The position numbers were made by a program, and so were the translations under genes. Of a stretch of 64,000 bases of DNA, positions 29,107 to 41,100 are shown one piece after another. The stretch comes from Lanius collurio (taxonomy: Eukaryota > Chordata > Aves > Passeriformes > Laniidae): assembly GCA_020086605.1 (NCBI GenBank), contig JACBWW010000028.1, forward strand, positions 9,121,004-9,185,003, given 5' to 3'. The notes beneath the pieces are model-generated. The model saw nothing but the letters and a program-made list of their open reading frames with translations. It searched no databases and was not told where the DNA came from. Each line of letters opens with the position of its first letter. Positions within the stretch are counted from its first letter, which is position 1.

Positions 29107-29134
29107 ATGGCCGCGGCCGCCCAGGACGAGCTCA
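29107..29134 (+). CDS. ECPAS: ECPAS coding exon 1
   Basis: MAAAAQDEL plus one base, in good context (aacATGG). The donor is gtaagt, phase 1. The N-terminus resembles the known vertebrate ECPAS start. A purine-rich GGA repeat lies just upstream, in the presumed 5' UTR. Confidence 0.85.
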
Positions 29135-32100
29135 GTAAGTGCTCGTGGCTCGGGGACTCGCAGCGGGGGCTGGCGGGCGGGCGAGCGGGCAGGCGAGCCA
29201 AGGGTTTCCCGCAGCGGGTCCCCTCTGCGGTGGGGCTTAGCCCCCGGCCTGGCCGGGCGGTGACGGCAGCGGGGCCGGTTTAGCCCTGGGCGGCCATCTC
29301 GGGAAGCGGAAACCGGCAGCAGCGGCACCTCCCGCATCCCCAGCTCCTCCGCGGACAGCGGGGCTGCGCAGTCCCCCGCCGGCTGCGTGACCTTGCGTCC
29401 TGGCCGGGACGGAGCCTGGGGTCGGCGGGACCCCCGGCGCAGGGGGTGCGGCCTCCGCCCACCGCTCCTGAGCGGGCGCAAGCGGCCGCGCCTCTGCCCG
29501 TCGGTGCTCTCGCCCTGCGTTGTGCGACCGCCGTGTTTGAGCCACGGCAGCGGTGTGAATACAAGGCGGGCTGGCACGTCCAGGACGGGTTCCCCCAGCC
29601 CCCTGGGGCGCTGTGCGGGCGGTGGGTACGAGAGCGCATCGCGGCCGCCCCTGCGGCGCTCGGCACATGACCGGAGGTGCCGCTGCCGCCGAGCATTCGA
29701 GACGGGGGGAGCTCGGCCCTGTCTTCTTGTCACCTCCAAAACCCTTTCTCAGAGACTCTGCGAAAGCACACGATCAGCTGGTCTTTGGAGAAGCCTATGG
29801 AACTTCAAAAAAAGCGGGTTTCTTCCCTTGCTTTTCTTGCTCTGGCATAGAGCTGGTTCTTATCTGTGAAGAATTAATAGGAAGATAACATATGACTCAG
29901 CCAAATTAGAGGGCCTTTGGTTACCCTGAAATAGTACTTGGCAGTCGTCAGAGAGGAAGGGCAGAAGAAATACTTTGAGCATATTTGACCACTATTGGCT
30001 TTCTGTACTAAGGCATATTTGTGTGACGTTTCTTCGGGGGTTTTTGGAGGGTTTTTTGTTTGTTGTGAGCTTCTGTGTGGTCAGCATCCTAATTCTGCTC
30101 TTTGTTAGATGTTACTGGAACTAGGCTGTGGGAAACAAGGCATATTATAGTGGTGGGGGTGTCCCTTACACAGCCAAGATCCCATGGTGTGGGGTAAAGG
30201 AGGATCTTGATCCTGTACTCATCCTAGAACTGGGGGACCGAAATGCCAAGCTATTTGTTTCATTGTCAGCTGGGATAAATTGCTGTAAGGACAGTGAAAG
30301 CTCTCACTGCTGATGTCATCTAAGAGATTCTATTGTTAGTTTTACAATGCGAACGTGATTCCCCTTGGTGAAACCAGTCAGTGTGAGATCTCTTCTGTGT
30401 AACTCCTTGGCCTTTATCTGTATGTAAAATAGCTTTCCAGGCTCCAGATTTGTTCCTGCAAAAAACTAATTCTCAGCCATATACCTGTTGCTACACAGCC
30501 CTTTCTGTTAAGCTGTGCTAAAAAGACAAATGTCCCTCGGTCGAGATTCACATTAATCATTACATAATGTCATTCAGGTTGTTTGACCACTGCATCCTCC
30601 AAAAATGAAGGCGTTTTATTGGTTGGGCTAGAAATCTTTTGTCTTAGGTTGGGGGGGGATATCTTTTTGGAAATGCTTTTTTGTTTAGTTTGTTGATTTT
30701 TTTTTTCTGGTACCTCTCTGTCACTGAATAGCAAGTACTGTAATCTTAAATAAAAAATAATTAAAGCTAGTGGAAAAAAGAGTAACTTCACGTAGAGAAA
30801 GAGGGGGAAGCTAATCCTCTGCATAGGCTTGCTGTCTTTTGATATATTCGAGTAGCTAAATTTCAGCACATTTGGAAAGAAATCCTTTATTTTATAGGAT
30901 GATGGCTAGTCCTAAAATAACAAGAATAATTACCATTTGTTTTAGACTGAAAAATTAAGTTTCCTTGCTTTATATTTACATGGCTGTAGGAAGCTTTCAT
31001 CTATAGCCCGAGTCAAACACAGAAACTCTGTAAATGCTGCGTAAGGGATGCTTATCACTTTAGAGAACAAGCTGTTTGATGGCAGCATAAGATATGCCAA
31101 TTTAAAAATTAATGCAAAATCAGTAAATTGCCCTAAAGCCATAAGAGTTCAGATGCAAGAGAGACAAGTTAATCTTGAGTGATAATAGATATCCATTCAA
31201 ATGTAGAACCTGTGCCTGGCATATTCCAAATTGTTTGGGTTCTGATGTACTATTCAAGCTTTTACATAACCTTTTCTATAAAATGAAAGGATTAGATGGG
31301 AAAAAAACATAATATATCCTTCCTCCAACAGGCCTTCCTAGCCTTTTCCAGTCAGATCTTGTAAAACAGCCTGGTGACTAGCCTGTTTCTACAAGTGCTC
31401 CCTTAGGTTTTTTGGCTGTAGGCACACAATGGGTTACTGGTAGAGACAGGAATAGCACCAGCAAATCCTGACTCACTGTTTGCTGCTATAATCATACTAG
31501 ATATATTTTCTCCCAGAGTCTAATACCATTGGAACAGGAATTTGACTCCTATTTTAGTAGTCGCACAGCAGATGAGAATCTTATTCTTTCTTCTGCATGT
31601 GGAATAATGCAGAAGCAATTGCTTAGTTCTAGAGAGACAAGAGGGTGTGTTAGAGCCTTTGCTTTAGCAGGAGCCTGCCCCTAAAACTACCCCTGCCATC
31701 CAGAAGGTGAAGTTGAAATGCTTTTGTGCCCAGGACTCTATGTAGGGCCCTCTGAAGAAAATGTGGGGGGATGCTTGTGCATGTAATGGTGCTACAGAGT
31801 TCAGGTAATAGAGGAAGGTTTCAGGTGTTTTTGCCTGATTTACTGAAACAGAAATTATATATATTGTAGCAATTCCACCAGTCTATCAAACAGATACTTC
31901 TCAGGAAAGTGAAGATAAATTCTGACTTCGTGCACAGAATTTTGGTGTCTTGTGCTCTGCTCTGTTTTGCGGAGGACTCATACACTCTTTAGTTCCTCAG
32001 ATGCTTTGTGGCTATCAGTCAAACTATGAATTACAGCTAGTTTGACATGTCCTAGCCCCAGCAGTTTATTGAATCAGTTTTCATTAAAGGAAGGGTGTGT

Positions 32101-35100
32101 GTTTTACTTGATACTCTGCTACACAAATAGGCATTGCTGAGGGGTCTATGTGGAATACCTGCTGTGCTGTGCATAATGTCTATGAATGCCAGAGGGAGCT
32201 GATTTGAAATGGAACTGTGCTTGGCTGAACTGAGAGATTTCTGTAATAAAAATACAGACAAACAGTGGCATTTTCCTTTTTTTTTTTAAATAAAATAATG
32301 AGGGTAAACTCTTTGAATTCTTAGCTTTATTGAGGTAGCTATTTCACTATTTATCCATATTATTATCTTTTTTGTGTCTTTCTCTCAGTTCTCGTAGACA
32401 AACTCCATGTTAATACTTGCCACATGGAAGGGAAGGGCACGTTGTGTCTGTGAGCAGGCTGTGGGGTTTTACTGTTACCTTGAGTGACTGCAAGGTCAGT
32501 TCTGAAGTAACAAAACCTAAAATAACTCTGACCCTTTTATGGATGATGTTGCAGGATTTGGAAGTTAGTGTCTCATTGTCAGTGTGGCTTTTTTTTTGTA
32601 GAATTTGTATCCATTATCTATGTTTTGAAGGCAATTTCTTTCTTTTTTGTCTTTGCAAGGTTGTTGTGTGCTGAAACCTCTATACCTCCTTGTACTCTTA
32701 AATGGAGATTGGAAAGAACCAGAAGTGAAACAAGCATTTTCTCACAGATAGGTAGCTGCATTGCCATGGTAACTTGGAAATTGCAGGTTCGAAATACACC
32801 ATGTCCGTTCACACAAATTGGACACTGCTGTTGGAAATAGGGATACAAAGATATATCTTGTTTTTCTGCCTCTTTGTTGCTTTTACAAAAGGAGATGTTG
32901 TCTTCATATGTAATGCCTGTTGTTCGGTTCTCCATATTTATCTTTGTCTTTTTGTAAACACCATTTTTTTCCTCAACAAAGTGCCACAAAATTGGCATTT
33001 TATGTGAAAGCACTACACAGGAGCATGAAAAGAAGTGATTGTGCCAAAATACATGAGTAACTGTTTCAAATTCTGCATGGACTTAGTTGTATGTATTTTA
33101 AAAGTAAAACTACTTACTGATTTTTTTTTTTAGTCATGCACCTTATTCTTTGTTGTGTTATGTTTTTTAATCCATAGTAAAATGCTAACTGTCATAGCTG
33201 TGGCATACATATGATGTTTTGAAAACTAGTTTTCAGTTACTAAGGCTTTTTCCAGTTTTTGTCCTTTCCACCCACCTCTTACCCTCCTTGGTATGTAGTA
33301 AAGCAAGTTAGACATCTTGCTTTACTTATTTTTACTATCAGATAAGTTCCTAAAATTGCAACTCTGCAGTTTCTCAGTTGGCAGTAGGGGCTGTAAAATC
33401 AGAGAGATTTTGTACTTAAAAACTTGAGAAATGCATGATGTGGGTAAGCAGTTGCAAGCAAGCTGTCTTGTTTGATGTCTGGTGAATAGTGGTCTGCTTG
33501 CTGGCTGAGGCTGAGTGGAGGCTGTGAAGAGACATAAAGAAGGGAAAGACACTTTCCCTATGCCAGCTAGGAGGTCTGCAGCACACACAGAGATAGGACA
33601 CAGCATCTGAGACCCAGATACTTCGTCCACAGATATTTTCCTGGACCGTTGTGTGTGGTGCTTTAAATCTCCAGTGTTTATGCTTTCCTGTAATGAGTGC
33701 TGTCAGCTTGAAAAATGGTCTTAATTGTTAGTAGAATAAAAACCATGGAGGAAATGTTTGATGTACCATACTTGGGAGGTTTTATAGCTCTTTGTTTTCC
33801 TGTCCCACTGCTATGGATACAGTCTGCATCAGCAGAATGGGAGGGTGCTCTGACAAACTCCTGACCAGTATCCTTGAATTTGCTGAGGAGTCTTGTCGTG
33901 ATTATGATTAAGGGAAGAGTGTATGATGGCAGTATTAGGGCTTAACTGATATTGCAGCGGAGGTGTGAGAACAGTAACAAACTTACCTCACAGGCAGCAT
34001 AAAGAAGGGGGTAGCCTTTTTGTCCTCCTGATGTCTTACTGTTATTATTGTTGTTGATAGTATTATTGCTTCTGCCATTCTGGTTGCTGCTGCTTGAAAC
34101 AAGAGAATAATGGAGGAAGCTGGAAATGGGGCAGGTGCTTGCAATTCAGTGCATTGCTGCGTTTCCTGAGTGCACATGCCAGAGGGTTTCTCTGCCTTTC
34201 GGAAGGTGTGTGTGTAGTCCAGTGACGACCAACAAATGGCTTTAAAACTAACTTCAGTTGTGTTTCCTTATACTTGTGTCTGATCTGTTGCTATGGGAAA
34301 GAACGTGTTGAGAAGGCTCTTCAGTTGATTTCCTTGAGGATGAGGGATCTGTAGTTTTCTCCTGGAGTACTAGGTCCAAGGAGAAAGATTTGATAGTTTT
34401 TATTCTTTGAGTTATTTCAACTGCTTGAAGTGACTTCAGTAGTCCCTTACTGCCTGTCAAGTAGTGAGACCCCAAGGAGGTGCTGGAATGGAGGATCATT
34501 GGGATGAGAGAGGCAAGGGTAGGATGACACAAAAAGGAAGGTGAAAAGAAATCAAATGTCATGATTTCCTAAAAATTTGCAATATGAGGTGTCATGAAGC
34601 CATTGACTAGCTCACAACCTGAGTGGTCTGTGAAATCTTTCTAAAATGAGATTGACTTGTATCTCAGTTTACATTATAGGTGCTGTAGAGTTTTGGCTTG
34701 TAGTTTCCTTGACAGTAAAATTTCATAGTCCTCTGTCCGTTCAGATGCCTGTCATATTTGCTCAGCAGAAAATGAAATCTTGGAAGTGACATGTTTATGT
34801 TAAATCTGCATCTGACAGAGGAGGAATGATGCTATGAATGCAGGGATAGCACAGGTTTTTAAAATAGGACAGTAAAGGCTTCTGAAGCTAAATCATCATA
34901 GGTTTGCTGCTGCATTTCCATTTCAGCATCCCTTTTGTTCACTTTGCTTCTAACCATATCCATTCATCTCAGTCTTTACCACTGCCCTGTAACAGTGCCT
35001 TTTCTCTTTTTTTTTCCCACACCTCTCCCCCCCCTGCCCCATAGTTCTTTACAGCTTGCTCAGGGATCCTTCTCTGCTGAAGGAGGCCTCTCCTTGGTCT

Positions 35101-38100
35101 CCCTCTAATTTCAGCTTGCTATAGATCACTTTAGATTAGCCTTTGGAGAAATTATTTCCTCCTTGTAGGATGTCTTAAGACCTTTAACCCTTGAAAAGCA
35201 TTGGGTCCTTGCTTCCTTGCTGCATGTGGGTCTGGCCTTCATTGCTGCAGGATGAAGAACAGGTACTCTTGATCCTGTGCACAAGATCTCTTCTCAGTCC
35301 AGCCATTGGAAATGCTGCTGTTGCTGGGGAGGCTTTGCTTTGCTTCTGGTGTAGCTGTTGGGGCAGCTGCATGGTGGCACTTATAATAAAGACTTTTTAC
35401 CTTGTTTTTATAAAAACAAATGGTACCCAGACATCAGCTTGAGCTGTTGACAGAAGATTGTGGTGTCATTTGTTTTCTTGAAATGATTTTTTCTTTGTTC
35501 CTTTCTGGGTTTGGGGAGTAGATCAGCTGGCCAGACGAAGGTGAATTAAAACACTCCACCCACTTTGTCAAGTGATAATAGCATCACAACAGCATGTCCT
35601 GCATTTCACGCTTGTGCTCTTACTCCTATTTATAATAGTGCTGTCTTTTTGAAAACAGATCAGCTAATTATATCAAACAAGTAACTGGTTCAGCCAGCAT
35701 TAGTTCAGATTTTCTGAGAGACCTAAGTGCCCCAATGGACAGGTGCTGGACAGGTTAGCCTGTGTCAAGATGTTGTATGAATACTCCTGTAACCCAAACC
35801 TGTGAGTGTCAAATTTAACCTCTAACAGTAGTCTCAAGCTTCAGAAGAATTGATTTTTCACTCTGGCTTGTTACTTGTGCTTTCAAGTGTGTAAACTGTA
35901 CCTGCAAAGGCAACCTTAATTGCTCCAGTCTTTGCTAGGAGTGTTCTCCATGTACTTGTGAAGGCTAGTAGTGGAAGCCATCAGGCTAGTTTCTACCATC
36001 ACTGGTTTTCTCAGAGTTAAACATCTGTGATGAGTGCTGATGAGATATGAGTATTCTAATAACATTGTGCAGCATTTCTTGTAAGTCCAGTAGGGGATGT
36101 TAAGAAGAAGTTTTCTTGCTACAGGAATTTTGAGTTTCGGTTTCTCTTTTTCTTTTTTTTTTTTTTTTTTTTCTCTAATTAATTGCAGATCAACTGGAGC
36201 GCGTGTTCTTGCGTCTCGGCCATGCAGAAACAGATGAGCAGTTACAGAACATTATTTCCAAATTCCTACCCCCTGTTCTCCTCAAGCTGTCCAGCACACA
36301 GGAGGGAGTTCGCAAAAAGGTAGGGGTTCAATTTACCTTAAAGATACATTGTCCTGATCAGGGAGAAGGAGATGCCCATGATGTATCGTGATTTGCTATG
36401 CTTGGATGTTCTGTGTGGAGAAAATTACTCTTTGAGGAAAAATTATCATGACCCTAATAGAGAATTGGTTCATTACACCTGTTAGAGCTTAAACAAAACA
36501 GTCAGTGCTTGTATCAGCACAGGCTTTGAAGATGTGTGGAGGCTGCAGTTGTTTCCACTTGAGGCCAGCTAGCTCTGTGTTAGCCTTGGGACCAGGGCTT
36601 GCTACCATAGGGACAGTTTCCCTTGGCTTCCAGGACTGTTGTGCTTCCCCCTGACTTAGGGCACATGTGAAGCAAGCTTGCTTCTATGAACAAAATACCA
36701 TGAAGCCTTACTCACTGATGTCATTCACTTGGTTGATAACTGGAATAAGAGCAAGAACCAAGTAATATTGAGATGGAGTGTGATACCTACCTGAAAAAAT
36801 TCAGTTCCCTGGTATAGAAGACAGCTTTATCACTGAATTTATTCAGGTATCTTAATGTGTACCTGAGTGACCAAAACTCTTTGGTTTTTGCCTGTAACCA
36901 GGCATAGGAGCAAGGACCAAGCAGTTTTAGAGGTGGCATTTAATGTGTAACTGGGGAATTAAGTTCCCTGCATTAGGTTTTAGGTCTGGTAATAGGAGTA
37001 AACTGGAATGTTTTGGAGCAGAGTGCAGATGAAGTGTTGGGGGTTAGTGGTAGAAAAGAAAACTTTCATAAATCCATCTGTCTTGTAGAAATAGGGAAAT
37101 GATCATAATGTCACTGCATTTATTGGTCGATTTCAGAACCTGCAAGTAGCTATAATGTAGATCTTTTTTTTAACTAAATTCTGCCCAAAACATGGTCCTA
37201 AGAGTGATTACGTGAAAGTGGATCCATTGGTGTCAGACCATTCCACTGTGCTGAAGTACAGATAGATACTCCAACTCAGATGGGGTGTTCTAAATACCTG
37301 CTTACTATGTGTGCTTGAAGTTGTGAAGAAAGGCATTTAATCAACTGGTGAAATTTCTGAGGATATTTTTGTGTGATTTTTTTTCTCTAAGCCAGAATTT
37401 GTTGTCAGTTATTTTGGAGTGTTGGAAGATTCAGGAAAGGGGGAGGTAGTCTTTTGAAAATTAAATTTAAGAGGCTTCTTGAAATCACAGAGCAGACTTA
37501 GGGTGTATTGTTGTAGTAGTAGTACTGTTAGTAGTTTTTGCATTAAAGTGAATAATGAAATAAAATGCATTTTTTCTTCCTTTCAGGTGTTTAAACTATT
37601 GATTTTCATCCACACCAGATGATTATAATATAAGCAATTATATCTTTTCTGTGTACTTCGTGGTATTTGTCAAATTCATTGCAGCCATGTAGATTACTGT
37701 GAATTCTGCCCTTGCCATGTCAGTGAAGGGCATTTGACTTTTTCAGTGTTCTGTTTGTTTTCATAATAAATTCAAAATGTAGCAAGAAGGCCCTGTATGG
37801 GTTAAATTTTTTAATTTGATATTTTTCACATAATAGAATAATAACAGAATAATTTATCAGTGAGACAGAGGTGAGGGGAAGACTGTCAGTTTTTTATTCT
37901 AACAGATATCAGTGAACATTTACTGTGTAATGTATAACCTGCAAGCAAATCTCTTCAATGTGCACATTGCCCTTTCCCATTACTTACATTGGAACTGAGC
38001 TTGTCAATCTTCTTGCTCTTATACTTTGTTGATGTGGTGGCAAAACATACTAAGAATTCTGCTGCCTTTTTAAATACCTAATTTTCCATTGCTAATTTTT

Positions 38101-41100
38101 GCCTGGTGGATAACTAAAAATGTGCCTGTTGTTCAACACCACCTTAAATCGTGTTAAGGCAACATAAGCAAAGTGAAAACATGTATTTTTTAACATGAGC
38201 ACTCAGGTGATTGGAAAGCTAATCTAATAAAGCTAATAAATGAAATAGAATGGAAGGAGAAGGGCAGACTCTTTATTAACCCAGTGACTGTCTACAGGCA
38301 GTGACAAAACTGACACTCCATGTCATGTCTCTCTCCTGCAATGATTGTTGTGGTTAAAACCCCAGAAATCCATCACCACCACCAATAAAAAAAGTGTGCC
38401 AATATAGTTAACCATGGTTTAATAACTTACATAATTTTAATTGAATTGACAGTGTGGCTTTTGATAGTATAGACATGAGCAAATAAGAACATTTCTGTGT
38501 TGTGAATATACTGCTAGATCTAGAGCATTACAATTGTTAAAGGACTTCTTTCACCCAACTTTAAAAGCATAGTTTGGTTCACAAGTACACCAGAAGGATT
38601 GACTATGTTCTAATTTTACTTTGACTACTCCCCAGACTAACTTTGTCCTCAAGCTTGTACTGCTAGAATAACAAGGGGAAATTAAATTTCATTTTTCTTC
38701 CTGTTGCCTTAATGTATTCCTTTGTTGGTTTTATTGCTGCCCTTAAATTTATGAGTATTAGGTTACTATTGCTGCAACATTCAGTAATTTGGGCTCATTG
38801 CACTCATACATTTTCAGATCTAGGATGCAGTCTAACTATGGGGATAAACTTGTAATGCCTATACCTTCTTAATCCATTTATACTGAAGAATTAATCCCTT
38901 TTCAGGCCATGGTTTGACAAATGAGTTAAATTTTAGTTAGGATATCTTCTACAAAAACAGTTATTCTAGTGGTGTCACACAAAGAACTAATCCAGGGTAA
39001 ATTCAACTCTGCTTCTTCAGTTGGGCCTCACGAAGCATTTTTTCAATGGCAGCTTTTGTGCCGGACTGGATACCAGTGTCAAATGCCACCCATATGAGGC
39101 CAGCAAAACCAAAAGAAGTTGAAAGTGCATACGTTTTCTTAAGTCAGGTCTGAAGAGTGCTACTGATGAGATCCATAGTGAACTTGTTTGACATTAATGA
39201 TTAGAGAAGCAGGATATGAGCTAAACCCTAACACATACCCAAACCCAGCCATGTCTTTTTTTTACCAGCCACCACTGGTAATTTGAGCATTTTTTTCAAG
39301 TTCTGTCTTAGTATTTCCTACCCTTTCTCAAAGAGGTCTCTGCAGACAGGGTTTCTCTCTCTCTAAAATACTATGAATTTGTAATGGTTGCAATAAATTT
39401 ACAGCAGCAAAATTTGATAGCTGTCAGTGTTACTTAGTTTGTCAGTTTATCTCTTACTTCAATTGCATTCTTGTAGTCAGCTCTGCAGTTTCTCTGAATT
39501 GTAGCTCGACATTTTTTTTTGATACCTTGTCAGGGAGTAGAGGTAAAGATGGTGTCTAAGAGGCTGCTCATGTGCAGTTCAGCATACATGTGTTTCTCCA
39601 GTTTCCATTTCAAACTTCAGTCACAGCAGTTTTAGCTGCCTTTTCAGCATACTACGACCAAGACAATGATCCATCAAAAACACAGAACAACCTGGCCTTT
39701 TGACTTGAATTGCTTGAAGTCAACCTGAATCTAGGACTGGCTTTGACTGGTTTTACTGGAACTGAGCTGACTTCATCTAATGTCACTTCCCTTGTTTTGC
39801 ACCACCTTCTTTGAGAATCTCTTAAAGTTAGCAAGCAAGATGCAGGTGTTCATTGTGATTTCTCATAATGGATAGTTGTTCCAGAGTAGAGATTGTAGTT
39901 TTTCAATTTCCTCCATTCAGTTATATCTCCTTCAGGGAATTTACAAATGACACTTTGCTGATGCTGAGAAGGTGCCTAATGGGATTGTAGAATCATGGGT
40001 TAATTCAGCTTGGAGGGGACCTTAGGAGGCCTCCAGACCAATCTCCTATTTAAAATAGTCCATTACGAGCTCAGTTCAGGATGAACTAACTGCCCAGGCA
40101 GGGCTGCACATCACTTCTGCCTGACATTCACAGCACTCCTGTTGGCTTCTCCTCTTATTTGGATTTCAGTTCTGTAATGTTCTGCCCCAAATAGTTCTCA
40201 TATACTTATTTGGTAACTTTATTATGGGTGAGGATTTTTCATTTTTTTTAGGTCTGTTTTGTGAATTGGAGTTACTCTGCAGCTCAATACAGAGCAGCAA
40301 TGTAGCTTTCCAAGCCATAGTCAGTTTTGACAGGTAGTAAGCAAACTGTGGAAAGAGCTGGTCCTCTTCTATAATCCTTTCTTTCTGGTATTTCTGTTGA
40401 TGGATGTTATTTATTGTGGGTGGTTTGGGACTTGTGTGTTTGTCTTAACAGTGACTTGAGACACATTGGAGTGGTTTCAAGATAATACTGTGATGGTTGC
40501 TGTTTTCTTATGGATTAAATAATCAGTTAGATCAGGCCTGATTTACTTATACTAAGCCTGCCTAATGGACTGAGCTTGATGATAGGAGCCCAAAGTAGTA
40601 ACATTAATGGTGGTTCTTTCAAAGTTTTTTGCTTTTTTTTTTTCTTCCTGTCAGGTCATGGAGCTGCTGGTTCATCTGAATAAGCGCATCAAAAGTCGAC
40701 CAAAAATACAGCTTCCAGTAGAGACATTGCTAGTTCAATATCAAGATCCTTCTGCAGTATCTTTTGTCACTGTAAGTGTCTGTTCTTCCAAAACTGTTTG
40801 CTGCTTTACTTCAGCAAGCAGAATATTCTTTAAAGTCCTGTATTTAGCTCTGTCAGTTTTACTAGCAAGTTTGTAATTATTACGAGGTTGATGTTTTAAG
40901 AGCCTTTTTTTTACTCAATCTCATAGTCTAGCGTGGGTGAAACTTAGTTTCGTAAACCATTTTGCTGTTCAAATTACTCACAGTTACTCTTGATATGTCA
41001 TGATTGCATGCATTGTCACTGCTTGTATTGTAAAGGGTCTATTGGTGAAAGCTGCATTTTGCAAGCAGCTATCAATCCTTATCTTGATACCTGCAGGATC

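Larger units (their letters stand above)
28560..29680 (+). promoter_or_regulatory. CpG-island promoter of ECPAS
   Basis: A CpG-dense block with several GC/CACCC-type boxes before the first candidate ATG (gggcgtgg at about 28583 and 28608, ggcgggg at about 28627 and 28647). It has no TATA box. It covers two possible first exons, at 28762 and 29107, and the start of intron 1. Confidence 0.8.
36320..40654 (+). other. ECPAS intron 2
   Basis: A 4.3-kb intron. It contains an unidentified broken minus-strand frame at 39003-39194 and a CR1-like fragment at 39985-40110; otherwise it is plain AT-rich sequence. Confidence 0.7.

Noticed and set aside
29095..29739. 214-codon minus-strand open frame in the ECPAS CpG island
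   Set aside because: GC-rich shadow frame; several overlapping frames on both strands are equally long and no family likeness is seen.
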